A stretch of 57,180 bases of DNA from Myxococcales bacterium (GTDB lineage: Bacteria; Myxococcota; UBA727; JABDBI01), in assembly GCA_023248545.1 (NCBI GenBank), contig JAHFEF010000010.1, positions 16,441 to 73,620 on the forward strand. The letters are read 5' to 3'. Under the pieces are notes generated by a model, which was not told the DNA's origin, made no database searches, and saw only the letters and a list, made by a program, of their open reading frames with translations. Positions 48,910-56,893 of the stretch are shown here, piece after piece. The translations under genes were made by a program, and so were the position numbers. Within the stretch, counting starts at the first letter, position 1, and each line of letters opens with the position of its first letter.

Positions 48910-50043
48910 ATGAATTTTGTCTTTTTTATTACAATTTATGCAATTTTTGCCAATTTAATTTTTGCGACACCAACAGGGACTGTGATTGAAAAACTTAGCG
49001 GTCCGCACTCCCTTTATTTCTATCCAAATGTTCAAGGGAAGCGAATCTTATTATTGGGGGATCAGCATACTCAAGGCGATACATGTCTGAAAAAGAACCC
49101 TGGAACAAATGTTAGTGAGGTTCAAAACTGGATCATGGAACTAGCCGACACATCACCAGAATGCCTGGATGTATTTGTTGAAACTGACTATCGCTCTTCT
49201 AATGCAGCACGAAATTTAAAGGTGAGAGAAAGTTGTGGGGATTTAAGATCATGCAGTTCTCCACTAAGCGCAGTGGTAAGCGCATTCGCTCCTTGCATCA
49301 AAGACAATTCCGATTGCTCGCAAAATCTACGCTACCATTACATTGATGTCAGATACATTAAAGGATTAATAAAAGATATCGAAGGGAAAAATCATTTTGC
49401 AACAGATCAATTGGTTGACTGCTTTGCTCGAATCACAAGGAACAACACCGAAGTCTATGACAAAGTAGAAAATGAACTTGGAAAAATTAATATGGGATCG
49501 GTGTCATTGTACCGTCTCGGCATAAGGCGAGACAGTAAGGACAGGAAAGAATTTAATAGCTTTTCCAGATTTCTATGCAAAGTTTCGAAAAATATATGTG
49601 ACGAGAAAATATGCGACGAAACCTATTTAAATAACTACAACAAGATGGTCTGGAAAATATTAGCTAAAGAAATCGAAAAACTTACGCTTGATGGAAATAA
49701 ATTCATAACAACTTTATATTCTTTATATGAATACAAATTCGAGCACATATTGATGACCACGATGGATGTCTATTTTATTGCCCGTCTATTTTCGAAATTT
49801 GATCTAGCTAAAATGGAACGATCCCCGGTGGGTTGTCGTAATCATAGATATGGCGAAATTAAGAATGCGGTTATTTATGCCGGTGCCGGTCACATCGATA
49901 TCTATAACCGGTTTATTCAGAAATATTTTGACTTAAAACCTTCCATTTCGATTTCTCCAGAAGGGAAAAATCAATGCATGATTTTTGACAGACCCTTTGA
50001 TTATTTTAAGCAAAATGAAGAGTCTCATTCAGAATCGCTCTAA
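48910..50043 (+). CDS. Secreted protein related in pattern to giant-virus/protist proteins
   Basis: 377 residues with a signal peptide (MNFVFFITIYAIFANLIFAT). Three blocks stand out: ILLLGDQHTQGDTC near 50, a Cys-rich stretch with ECLDVFVETDYRS (about 95-107) and YHYIDVRYIKGL (about 140-150), and a late block AVIYAGAGHIDIYNRF (about 315-330). Similar paired GDxH ... YIDxR ... YAGxGHxxxY patterns are seen in uncharacterised proteins of amoeba-infecting giant viruses; this is from memory, not a search. The AT content is higher than its neighbours. Island cargo upstream of the tRNA-Arg element. Function unknown. Confidence 0.6.
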   Translation: MNFVFFITIYAIFANLIFATPTGTVIEKLSGPHSLYFYPNVQGKRILLLGDQHTQGDTCLKKNPGTNVSEVQNWIMELADTSPECLDVFVETDYRSSNAARNLKVRESCGDLRSCSSPLSAVVSAFAPCIKDNSDCSQNLRYHYIDVRYIKGLIKDIEGKNHFATDQLVDCFARITRNNTEVYDKVENELGKINMGSVSLYRLGIRRDSKDRKEFNSFSRFLCKVSKNICDEKICDETYLNNYNKMVWKILAKEIEKLTLDGNKFITTLYSLYEYKFEHILMTTMDVYFIARLFSKFDLAKMERSPVGCRNHRYGEIKNAVIYAGAGHIDIYNRFIQKYFDLKPSISISPEGKNQCMIFDRPFDYFKQNEESHSESL

Positions 50044-50160
50044 ATCTAGATTTCCCGGGATCACTTAAAAAAAACAGATTCACTTCTCTTTGAATCAAAT
50101 AAACATAATGCACGCGGGGTTATTTAAGAGAAAGCGGGAATTTGGCTCCGACATAGATTT

Positions 50161-50249
50161 CCCCGCCTTCGCTAAAGCTTCGGCGGGCAGCCTCGCTCTA
50201 AATTCGATCTTCAGCTGGCTGTGCCAGCCGAAGCTCGAAGAGCGAAGGC
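50161..50249. repeat. tRNA-associated palindromic element, copy D
   Basis: 89 bases homologous to copy B. Left hairpin CCCGCC TTCGCTAAAGCTTC GGCGGG (50162-50187), right hairpin CGCTCTAAATTCGATCTTCA / GCCAGCCGAAGCTCGAAGAG. The right end GCGAAGGC abuts the CCA end of tRNA-Arg at 50250 with no spacer. Confidence 0.85.
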
Positions 50250-50326
50250 TGGTGCGCCCTACAAGATTCGAACTTGTGACCCCCGGCTTAGAAGGCCGAT
50301 GCTCTATCCAACTGAGCTAAGAGCGC
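50250..50326 (-). tRNA. tRNA-Arg (anticodon TCT)
   Basis: 77 bases with CCA. Acceptor GCGCTCT / AGGGCGC, D arm GCTCAGTTGGATAGAGC, anticodon stem with loop CTTCTAA, T arm AGTTCGAATCT. Its T arm and acceptor end are duplicated at 47261-47294, and the palindromic element abuts its 3' end. Confidence 0.95.
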
Positions 50327-50337
50327 GCGTGAAGAAA

Positions 50338-50411
50338 TCGGGGTGACAGGATTCGAACTTGCGACTTCCTGGTCCCAAACCAGGCGCTCTACCAGACTGA
50401 GCTACACCCCG
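50338..50411 (-). tRNA. tRNA-Pro (anticodon TGG), CCA not encoded
   Basis: 74 bases, acceptor CGGGGTG / CACCCCG, D arm GCTCAGTCTGGTAGAGC, anticodon loop TTTGGGA, T arm AGTTCGAATCC, discriminator A. The following bases are TTT rather than CCA, so CCA must be added by tRNA nucleotidyltransferase, unlike the other tRNAs here. Confidence 0.93.
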
Positions 50412-50434
50412 AGCCGTGCTTTTTCGAAATATTC

Positions 50435-51670
50435 TTATGCCTTATCTTGTTTCTCTAGGCAAGCGAAAGCTTCACGAGCGGCGTTTCTCACTGTCTCATC
50501 AGGATCTCCGGTCGATAGCACGAACAACCAGGGTAGGGCTTTGCGGCTTCCAAACTGCCTGGCCGCCAAAATCGCTTGGATACGCACCTCCGGTGGCTTC
50601 CTCGCTGAATACGCAATCACGGCGTCCAATGCCTTGGGGTCGGCAATTTGCGTGAGCTTAAGTAGGGCCGCATAAGCTTGTTTAGGGTCTCCGCCTTGAA
50701 GTTGAAGAATTAACTCAGGGACTTTTTTATCTGGCGAGCAGCTGCCTAAGCACAACAAGGTCAGCAAGAAAAAGTGCTGCAGGGCTTGCCACGCTGTGAT
50801 TTTTTTCGCCCGAACTTGTTTGAGTAACCCCGGAAGCTCAGACTGAACTTTTGGATTCGATTTAAAATCAGCCAGTAATTTTTGCTGAGCGAGGTTCCAA
50901 AAGCGTTGTTCAAGCGATAAATCTTGTTTGGGTTGGGACTGTCGAAATGCTTGAATCCGTTCCCAGAGTGAATCTAGCCCCATGTGTTCTAATGCGCTGA
51001 CACACACAACCGGCGTAGCGCGACCCATTAAATGCAAGGCGTTTTGATAGGCCAACTTGCTGGTCTCAGCTTGTTTTTTGAGATCGCCGTCAGATTTGTT
51101 TACGACAATTACATCAGCGAGTTCAAATAGGCCTCGCTTGATGCCCTGCAGCTCGTCGCCAGCCGCTGGTGGCAGTACCAATAGCAAAATGTCTACCAAG
51201 CTGGAAATGTCAGATTCAGATTGGCCGACACCGACGCTCTCCAACAAAATAACTTCAAAGCCAGCCGCTTCACAGACCAATAGGGCTTCTTCGCTGTGCG
51301 AAGACAGCCCACCCAAGTGGCCGCGCGCGGGCGAAGGGCGAATAAACACGCGGTCATTCTGTGCCAAGCGTTGCATGCGCGTTTTATCACCCAACACGCT
51401 GCCGCCGGAAATTTGGCTGCTCGGGTCAACACTTAAAACCGCTAATTTTTTAACGTGTTCGAGCAAATACAATCCGAAACTTTCAATGAGTGTGCTTTTG
51501 CCAGCACCAGGTGGCCCAGAGAGGCCAATTCGAAGCGTTGGTTTGCGATGGTCGAGCAGGTTATCCAATAATAAACTAGCCTGACGACGATCGCTGGGAT
51601 TATCGCTCTCTACCAACGTGATCGCCTGCGAGAGGGCACGTCTATTTCCAGATAAGATTTGTTCAAGCAC
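50435..51670 (-). CDS. meaB: Methylmalonyl-CoA mutase chaperone MeaB (ArgK GTPase) with C-terminal HEAT-like extension
   Basis: 411 residues from GTG 51670. The MeaB/ArgK G-protein domain (about 1-290) shows Walker A GLSGPPGAGKST, VDPSSQISGGSVLGDKTRM, ESVGVGQSE and NKSDGDLK; it loads and protects B12 in methylmalonyl-CoA mutase. MeaB normally ends near here (about 320). In frame, without a stop, comes FFLLTLLCLGSC, like a lipoprotein signal with lipobox, then two or three HEAT-like repeats (about 310-411). So MeaB is fused to a former lipoprotein or an internal start makes one. It overlaps the sigma factor gene by 8 bases. Confidence 0.9.
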   Translation of the reverse strand: MLEQILSGNRRALSQAITLVESDNPSDRRQASLLLDNLLDHRKPTLRIGLSGPPGAGKSTLIESFGLYLLEHVKKLAVLSVDPSSQISGGSVLGDKTRMQRLAQNDRVFIRPSPARGHLGGLSSHSEEALLVCEAAGFEVILLESVGVGQSESDISSLVDILLLVLPPAAGDELQGIKRGLFELADVIVVNKSDGDLKKQAETSKLAYQNALHLMGRATPVVCVSALEHMGLDSLWERIQAFRQSQPKQDLSLEQRFWNLAQQKLLADFKSNPKVQSELPGLLKQVRAKKITAWQALQHFFLLTLLCLGSCSPDKKVPELILQLQGGDPKQAYAALLKLTQIADPKALDAVIAYSARKPPEVRIQAILAARQFGSRKALPWLFVLSTGDPDETVRNAAREAFACLEKQDKA

Positions 51671-52265
51671 TCAAGAGTTCTTTATAATGCGAATTTTGGT
51701 TCACTGCATCTAAAAATTCTCTTCGGGCATGAAAGAGCCGGGTTCTGACCGTTGCATCGGGGATTTTTAAGATTTCGGCGATCTCCGGGGCTGTCATGCC
51801 CTGAAGGTCCGATAAAATAAAAACGATTTTTTTCTTGTCTGTCAGGGTCTTTAAGATTTGGCCAATGGCGTGTCTTTGGGCCTTGGTATTAAATTGTTCG
51901 TCAGGCGAGGATTCTGGCTGTATCCAAACGTATTCTGTGGCTTTGTCAGGGGACTCCGAGCTGTCCTCTTGGTGCACGCGAATTTTTCCGGTGCGTCTTA
52001 AGAGACTCAAACACGTGTGAATGGCAATGCGCGTGATCCAAGTCGAAAACAACGAGCGTTTTTCAAAACGATGCAGCGAACGCCAAGCTTCTAAGAATAC
52101 CTGCTGCGTGGTGTCTTCTGGATCTCCTTGGCCATGCAGCATGCGTACACAGAAAGCATAGACTTGGTTGTAGTAGCGCCGATAGAGATTCGAAAAAGCT
52201 TTCGGGTTTCCCGTAATTGCTAGATCAATCCAAGATTCTTCTTCTTTGCGATCTATTTTTTGCAT
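51663..52265 (-). CDS. ECF-family RNA polymerase sigma factor
   Basis: 200 residues. Region 2 (FSNLYRRYYNQVYAFCVRMLHGQGDPEDTTQQVFLEAWRSL) and region 4 (ILKTLTDKKKIVFILSDLQGMTAPEIAEILKIPDATVRTRLFHARREF) are clear, typical of RpoE/SigW-type extracytoplasmic-function sigmas. It starts with ATG 52265 8 bases after the ATPase gene. Neither an anti-sigma factor nor a cognate regulon is obvious; the next genes in the same direction are meaB and its fused part, so membrane stress may be a signal only by inference. Confidence 0.92.
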   Translation of the reverse strand: MQKIDRKEEESWIDLAITGNPKAFSNLYRRYYNQVYAFCVRMLHGQGDPEDTTQQVFLEAWRSLHRFEKRSLFSTWITRIAIHTCLSLLRRTGKIRVHQEDSSESPDKATEYVWIQPESSPDEQFNTKAQRHAIGQILKTLTDKKKIVFILSDLQGMTAPEIAEILKIPDATVRTRLFHARREFLDAVNQNSHYKELLSA

Positions 52266-52273
52266 CTATCGAG

Positions 52274-53110
52274 TTATTGCGGCATGTCCTCGATTTTGGA
52301 GGCACAACGCGGGCAATGTTTTTCGGCCATCGCCACAAATCGGTTGACGTGAGCGTTGACCGGGTTTGAAGTGATTTCTTGTGGGGTTCCGATTTGAATA
52401 ATCTGACCATTGTCCAGGATCGCGATGCGGTTTCCTAGCAACAGGGCTTCGTTTAGATCGTGACTTACAAACAGGATGGTTTTTTTGAGATCTTTTTGAA
52501 GTTTGAGCAGCTCTTGTTGCAGTTGAGCTCTGATTAATGGATCTAACGCCGAGAAGGGCTCATCCATGAGCAAAATATTGGATTCCATCGCCAACGCTCG
52601 TGCCAGCCCAACCCGTTGCTGCATACCACCGGAAAGTTCCCGAGGGTAACTTTTGCTCCAAGCTTCTAAACCCACGCGTTCGAGATTTTCAAAGACCAGC
52701 CTGGATATTTTTGCGGGCTCAAGATTTTTAAACTCGAGGCCCAACGCAATGTTATCGAATACGGTTCTCCAGGGTAATAGTGCTGGCGTTTGGAAGACCA
52801 TAGAAATTTGGCTGCGCCTTAAAAACTTGAAATCCGTAACGGGCTGATTTTTGAAACAGACTTGGCCCCGAGAGACTGGGTTCAGGCCATTAAAAGCCCT
52901 CAATAAACTTGATTTTCCGGAACCCGACAACCCCATTAAGACCACGATTTCGCCTTCATAGAGACTTAAAGAAGCGCCTGAAACAGCCAGCGTATGCCCT
53001 GTTTTTTTTCGAATGGCTTCGCGGGTTTCTCCGGAGTCGATCATCGAAAACACCGACGCTGGGTGAGCCCCAAAAATAATATCAGCATTCTGAACAGACA
53101 TCAGACTCAT
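52274..53110 (-). CDS. Choline/betaine ABC transporter ATP-binding protein
   Basis: 278 residues. ABC motifs: Walker [11 protein letters not shown]-loop [12 protein letters not shown], signature [15 protein letters not shown], Walker [15 protein letters not shown]-loop SHD. The family (ProV/OpuAA/ChoV) drives quaternary amine uptake; the ~30-residue N-terminal lead and a C-terminal tail with CPRC are shorter than ProV's CBS domains. Its ATG overlaps the permease stop by 4 bases (ATGA). Partner is the fused SBP-permease. Confidence 0.92.
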   Translation of the reverse strand: MSLMSVQNADIIFGAHPASVFSMIDSGETREAIRKKTGHTLAVSGASLSLYEGEIVVLMGLSGSGKSSLLRAFNGLNPVSRGQVCFKNQPVTDFKFLRRSQISMVFQTPALLPWRTVFDNIALGLEFKNLEPAKISRLVFENLERVGLEAWSKSYPRELSGGMQQRVGLARALAMESNILLMDEPFSALDPLIRAQLQQELLKLQKDLKKTILFVSHDLNEALLLGNRIAILDNGQIIQIGTPQEITSNPVNAHVNRFVAMAEKHCPRCASKIEDMPQ

Positions 53111-54897
53111 GGGGTTCTCCTGCTGCTTTGAAGGCTTCGATCTAAAATAATCGCTAAGATCACAATGGCGAGGCCGGATTCAAAACCCTGTTTCAAATTG
53201 ACCGTATTCAAGGCTCGGACCACTGAAGTCCCCAGGCCATCGGCTCCCACCAACGCCGCAATCACGACCATCGAGAGTGACAACATGATGCACTGCGAGA
53301 AACCAGTTAAGATAGATGGCCAAGCTGAAGGAAGTTCTATTTTGAGAAAGCGTTGCCACTTGGAAGCCCCGAACGCATCACCGACTTCCAAGAGTTCTCT
53401 CGGGACTTGTGTGAGCCCCAAGTGCGTGAGTCTAATCGGCGCTGCAATCGCAAATATGAGTGTCGAGACCAATCCTGGCACCATGCCAAGACCAAATAGC
53501 ATCAGGGTTGGAATGAGATAAACAAACGTCGGGACTGTTTGCATAAGATCCAACAAGGGCCTTAAACATTGATAGACCAATTTTTTGCGTGCGGCCAAAA
53601 TACCTAATGGAACGCCAACCGAAAGAGAAATAAAAGACGCCAGCAAAACCAATACGAGTGTCTGAACTGTCTCGACCCAAAGGCCAAGATTTAAGATCAC
53701 CATGAACCCAATGCAAACGCCAAAGCCCAAAATCATCGATCGACGCCAAGCATAAATTAATGCCGAGAAGAACAAAATTAATACCAAGGCCGGTATTCCG
53801 AGTAATCCATGAATAATCGATTGAATCAGCGATTCAAAACTCAGTGAGAAACTCAAAAACTCCTTCGAAAAATTGCGTGTGAGATAGGCGACCGACTGTT
53901 CAGCCCAGGCTCCGAGGGGAATGGCTTGGATTTGGGCACGCTCCGAAAAATTATTAATCCCAAATAGATACTTGGCGAATAAATCTGAATTTTGAATCCA
54001 TTTTGCCGCCGGTTTCGTGTTTTTACCCAGCCAAACTTGGGCGGCTTTTTCAGGCGATAGCTTATCGTCCAAAATCAGTGCCATGAGCTGATTTTCTTGG
54101 GCAACTGTAAAATGTAGCCTTGAAAAAAATTGCGTGAGTTCAGGGCAGTCTGTAGATAAGTTCTTTCGTGTCAGCGTGTATACGCTGGCTTCACCCGAGC
54201 GGGCACCAAAATAGCGGTCTCCACCCGACAAATAACTCATTGGGATCGCCAGATTCATGGGGTGAGGGGCCCAGCCTAAAAACACCACCCAGTCTTTGCG
54301 CGCGATCGCCTGCTTGACACTAATTAACATGCCTTGCTCACTGGATTCGACGAGGTTCCAAGTTTTGAGCCCAAAAGCATTGTCAGACAGCATTTTTAAA
54401 ATTTGTCGGTTGCCGTCGTTGCCCGATTCGATGCCGTAAATTTGGTTTTTAAAAAGTGCTTCATGTTTTTTCAGGTCTTCAAAAGATTTGACGCCTGCTT
54501 GATAAACATAATCTGGGACAGCGAGCGTGAAGCGAGCATGCTCTAGATTTTGGGTAAGCTGTTTGATGCTGCCGCGTTTTAAATAGGGCCTGATATCAGC
54601 TTCTTGGCTGGGCATCCAGTTGCCCAAGAAAGCATCGAATTGCTTGTTTTCGAGGCTGGCAAGCGCGACAGGCAGCGAAACCAAGGTGATTTTAGGCGTA
54701 TACCCCAACGCTTTCAGCAACTCAGCCGCGACGGCCGTGGTCGCACTCACGTCGGTCCAGCCGATGTCCGCCAGTCGGACGGTTTGGCACTGTGGACTCG
54801 GTGCTGCCGAGATGGCCGAACCAAACAGCGTTAAGCATAGAAAGAGGGGGCTTGCCTGCCGAAGCCTTGGCGTAGGCAGGGGATTTTTGATTCCCAT
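53107..54897 (-). CDS. Choline-type ABC transporter: fused substrate-binding protein and permease
   Basis: 596 residues. The N-terminal part (about 30-320) is a periplasmic OpuAC/ChoX-like binding domain with blocks DIGWTDVSATTAVAAELLKA, FLGNWMPSQEADIRPYL, ESGNDGNRQILKML and VVFLGWAPHPMN, the choline-binding subfamily. The C-terminal part (about 360-596) is a ProW-type permease with five to six membrane helices and the EAA-like loop GASKWQRFLKIELP. Such a fusion keeps binding and transport in one chain. The first 20 residues before the signal are encoded by a repeat element (54851-54884). Followed by the ATPase. Confidence 0.9.
   Translation of the reverse strand: MGIKNPLPTPRLRQASPLFLCLTLFGSAISAAPSPQCQTVRLADIGWTDVSATTAVAAELLKALGYTPKITLVSLPVALASLENKQFDAFLGNWMPSQEADIRPYLKRGSIKQLTQNLEHARFTLAVPDYVYQAGVKSFEDLKKHEALFKNQIYGIESGNDGNRQILKMLSDNAFGLKTWNLVESSEQGMLISVKQAIARKDWVVFLGWAPHPMNLAIPMSYLSGGDRYFGARSGEASVYTLTRKNLSTDCPELTQFFSRLHFTVAQENQLMALILDDKLSPEKAAQVWLGKNTKPAAKWIQNSDLFAKYLFGINNFSERAQIQAIPLGAWAEQSVAYLTRNFSKEFLSFSLSFESLIQSIIHGLLGIPALVLILFFSALIYAWRRSMILGFGVCIGFMVILNLGLWVETVQTLVLVLLASFISLSVGVPLGILAARKKLVYQCLRPLLDLMQTVPTFVYLIPTLMLFGLGMVPGLVSTLIFAIAAPIRLTHLGLTQVPRELLEVGDAFGASKWQRFLKIELPSAWPSILTGFSQCIMLSLSMVVIAALVGADGLGTSVVRALNTVNLKQGFESGLAIVILAIILDRSLQSSRRTP
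54851..54884. repeat. Dispersed hairpin element inside the start of the choline transporter gene
   Basis: CCTGCC GAAGCCTTGGCGTA GGCAGG, same kind as the CCACC GAAGCTTCAGCGTA GGTGG hairpin of copy C and the CCCGCC TTCGCTAAAGCTTC GGCGGG hairpin of copy D. It is read in frame to give about ten Pro/Arg-rich residues before the signal peptide. Confidence 0.65.
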
Positions 54898-54899
54898 TA

Positions 54900-56066
54900 T
54901 TATTGCCTCAAAATTTTCACAAGAAATTCCGTGTTATCCATGGGCTTTGCAAAAGCTTCTGCACCCGGGCCTGTTGCATAAACACCGACGTCTACGCCCG
55001 TGTGCATGGAGTATTTCTCTGTATAGATAGGGTAAAATCCAGAAGTCCATTGTGCGCTCGGAACGCAACCTGCTTGCCCTAGGCAACTTGTTTTCTGATC
55101 ATCGATTTTGAGCCCACCTGTTTCGTGATCGGCTGTAACAATGAGCAGCGTATCCGGGTGTGATTTTGTCCAAGCCGTAATTTTCTGTACCATTCGGTCT
55201 GTTTCAGCCATTTCTTCTGCGAGTGCTTCATTGGCATTTTCTAGTTCGGAGTTTTTATGGCCGATCCAATCGACGAGGCCGCTTTCAATCATCAAGAAAA
55301 AGCCGTTGCTATTTTGGCTCAGGATATCCAACGCGGCTTCAGCGGTTTGGCTGATTTTTGGGAGGTCTTGGCCTGCAAAATAAGGATCAGTCGTGACTGC
55401 TAATGGCATAGCCGTTTTTCGATCATAGTGCCCGGGGATGAGCGGATGCATGCCGAAGCCGGCGTACACGTGGTCAATTTTTTGGCCTGATTGAATATCA
55501 CGGACGAGCTGACGCAACTCAGTGCCTGATCGAACGACCTGATAGTTGGCTTTGGAGGCTTTGACTTGTGCCAGGTACTCCGGCTCGTCTGCGCCTGCGA
55601 TCAAATTGGGCTGAGTTTGTTCTAGATAAGATTTTAAAATATCTTGGGTATCGCTTCGAAATTGGGCATGGGCCGCAAAAGCAGCGGGGGTAGCATCGGT
55701 TAAGAGCGTATTCGTGACAATACCCGTGCTTTTGCCCTCATCTTTAAAATACTCTAATAAAGTTTTGCCTGGACTAATGGCTCTATTTTTGACTTTTTGA
55801 CCGGTGGCCATGGCTGTGGCAGCCGCTGCGCTGTCCGTGACTTCACCATCAATATTATGGGTCGTCACGGTGCTTTGATAGGGGAATTGCTCAAACGATA
55901 GGGGTTTATTGCCTAAAAACACCCGGCCGGCCTTCACTTGCTCGGGACCCATGCCATCGACAATCACAAAAATGATATTTTTAGGCTTTTGGGCAACGCT
56001 GGTGTGTTCACAACCGGGTAGAGCCAACAGGCAGAGGAGGCCTAGGAGGTGTATTTTCTTTTCCAT
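54900..56066 (-). CDS. Alkaline phosphatase (PhoA family), lipoprotein
   Basis: 388 residues from ATG 56066. A lipoprotein signal MEKKIHLLGLLCLLALPGC (Cys19). Alkaline phosphatase blocks: IIFVIVDGMGPEQVKAGR (first metal site), VTDSAAAATAMATGQK (nucleophile Ser), and VTADHETGGLKI near 305-325 (metal site), plus GMHPLIPGH and EKYSMHTGVDVGVYATGP at the end. Cleaves phosphomonoesters in the envelope. It starts divergently from the TauE-like gene and converges towards nothing; the choline transporter follows in the same direction after 2 bases, so phosphorylcholine use is possible. Confidence 0.92.
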   Translation of the reverse strand: MEKKIHLLGLLCLLALPGCEHTSVAQKPKNIIFVIVDGMGPEQVKAGRVFLGNKPLSFEQFPYQSTVTTHNIDGEVTDSAAAATAMATGQKVKNRAISPGKTLLEYFKDEGKSTGIVTNTLLTDATPAAFAAHAQFRSDTQDILKSYLEQTQPNLIAGADEPEYLAQVKASKANYQVVRSGTELRQLVRDIQSGQKIDHVYAGFGMHPLIPGHYDRKTAMPLAVTTDPYFAGQDLPKISQTAEAALDILSQNSNGFFLMIESGLVDWIGHKNSELENANEALAEEMAETDRMVQKITAWTKSHPDTLLIVTADHETGGLKIDDQKTSCLGQAGCVPSAQWTSGFYPIYTEKYSMHTGVDVGVYATGPGAEAFAKPMDNTEFLVKILRQ

Positions 56067-56110
56067 GTAGTATACTAGAAATAGAGTTCATGTTTTGGAG
56101 CGAATAAATT

Positions 56111-56878
56111 TTGGAAACGGATTATTTAGGTCTTTTAATTGGAATTGCTTTTTTTGCGGGCGCAGTAGACAGCATTGCCGGTGGCGGTGGTTTGATCACA
56201 TTGCCATCGTTGTTATTTGCCGGGGTTCCGCCGGCACTCGCGCTTGGCACCAATAAATTTTTGGGAACGTGTGGCGGCATCGTGGCCGTTTTCAATTTTG
56301 CGCGCAAAAAATTAATCAACTGGCGGTTATTTTTTGGAGCCGTTTGGCTGACTCTACTGGGAGGCTTTTTAGGTTCTCGGGCAATTTTATTATTCGACCC
56401 AGAGAGCATTCAGGTGCTTATTTTGCTGTGTTTGCCATTTGCTGTTGGCAGCTTATTTTTGAAACCGGTGGGCCACCAGGTTGCCAAAGTTGCGCATGAA
56501 AAACCAAAAACTGGCCTATTGGCATTGGGGATGGGTTTTTATGACGGTTTTTTTGGGCCCGGAACGGGGACTTTCTTAACCGTTGGGCTGCATCATGTAC
56601 TGGGTTTTAATTTGGTTCACGCGACGGCATTGGCGAAGCCATTTAACGTCGTGTCCAGTCTCGCGGCGTTGGTAATCTTTGTGTTTTATGGCAAAGTACT
56701 GTGGAGTTTGGCGATTCCCTTGGCCATTGCCAGCATGCTCGGCAACTGGGCCGGCAGCCATTTGGCCATGAAACAGGGCGCTTTGCTGGTTCGAAGGGCT
56801 TTGCTGGGTGTTTGTATTCTTTTGTTTGTGAGTCTTGCCATCCGGCTTTCTTTGGTCTATGAGTGGCTTTCTTATTAG
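56111..56878 (+). CDS. TauE/SafE-family (DUF81) membrane transporter
   Basis: 255 residues from TTG 56111 (METDYLGLLIGIAFFAGAVD). Family blocks SIAGGGGLITLPSLLFAGVPP and GFYDGFFGPGTGTFLTVGLHHVLGF (two inverted GG/PGTG repeats) mark TauE/SafE inner-membrane proteins, with seven to eight helices. Known members export sulfite, sulfoacetate or other sulfur-containing organic anions. The TTG start is taken because the family motif begins within 20 residues and no ATG fits. It lies 15 bases upstream of rpsN. Confidence 0.88.
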   Translation: METDYLGLLIGIAFFAGAVDSIAGGGGLITLPSLLFAGVPPALALGTNKFLGTCGGIVAVFNFARKKLINWRLFFGAVWLTLLGGFLGSRAILLFDPESIQVLILLCLPFAVGSLFLKPVGHQVAKVAHEKPKTGLLALGMGFYDGFFGPGTGTFLTVGLHHVLGFNLVHATALAKPFNVVSSLAALVIFVFYGKVLWSLAIPLAIASMLGNWAGSHLAMKQGALLVRRALLGVCILLFVSLAIRLSLVYEWLSY

Positions 56879-56893
56879 GAGTGATTAGAACAC

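Noticed and set aside
50090..50320. A 76-codon frame with AFAKASAG and tRNA-antisense residues
   Set aside because: It reads through the palindromic element and the tRNA-Arg antisense; no ribosome site and no family.
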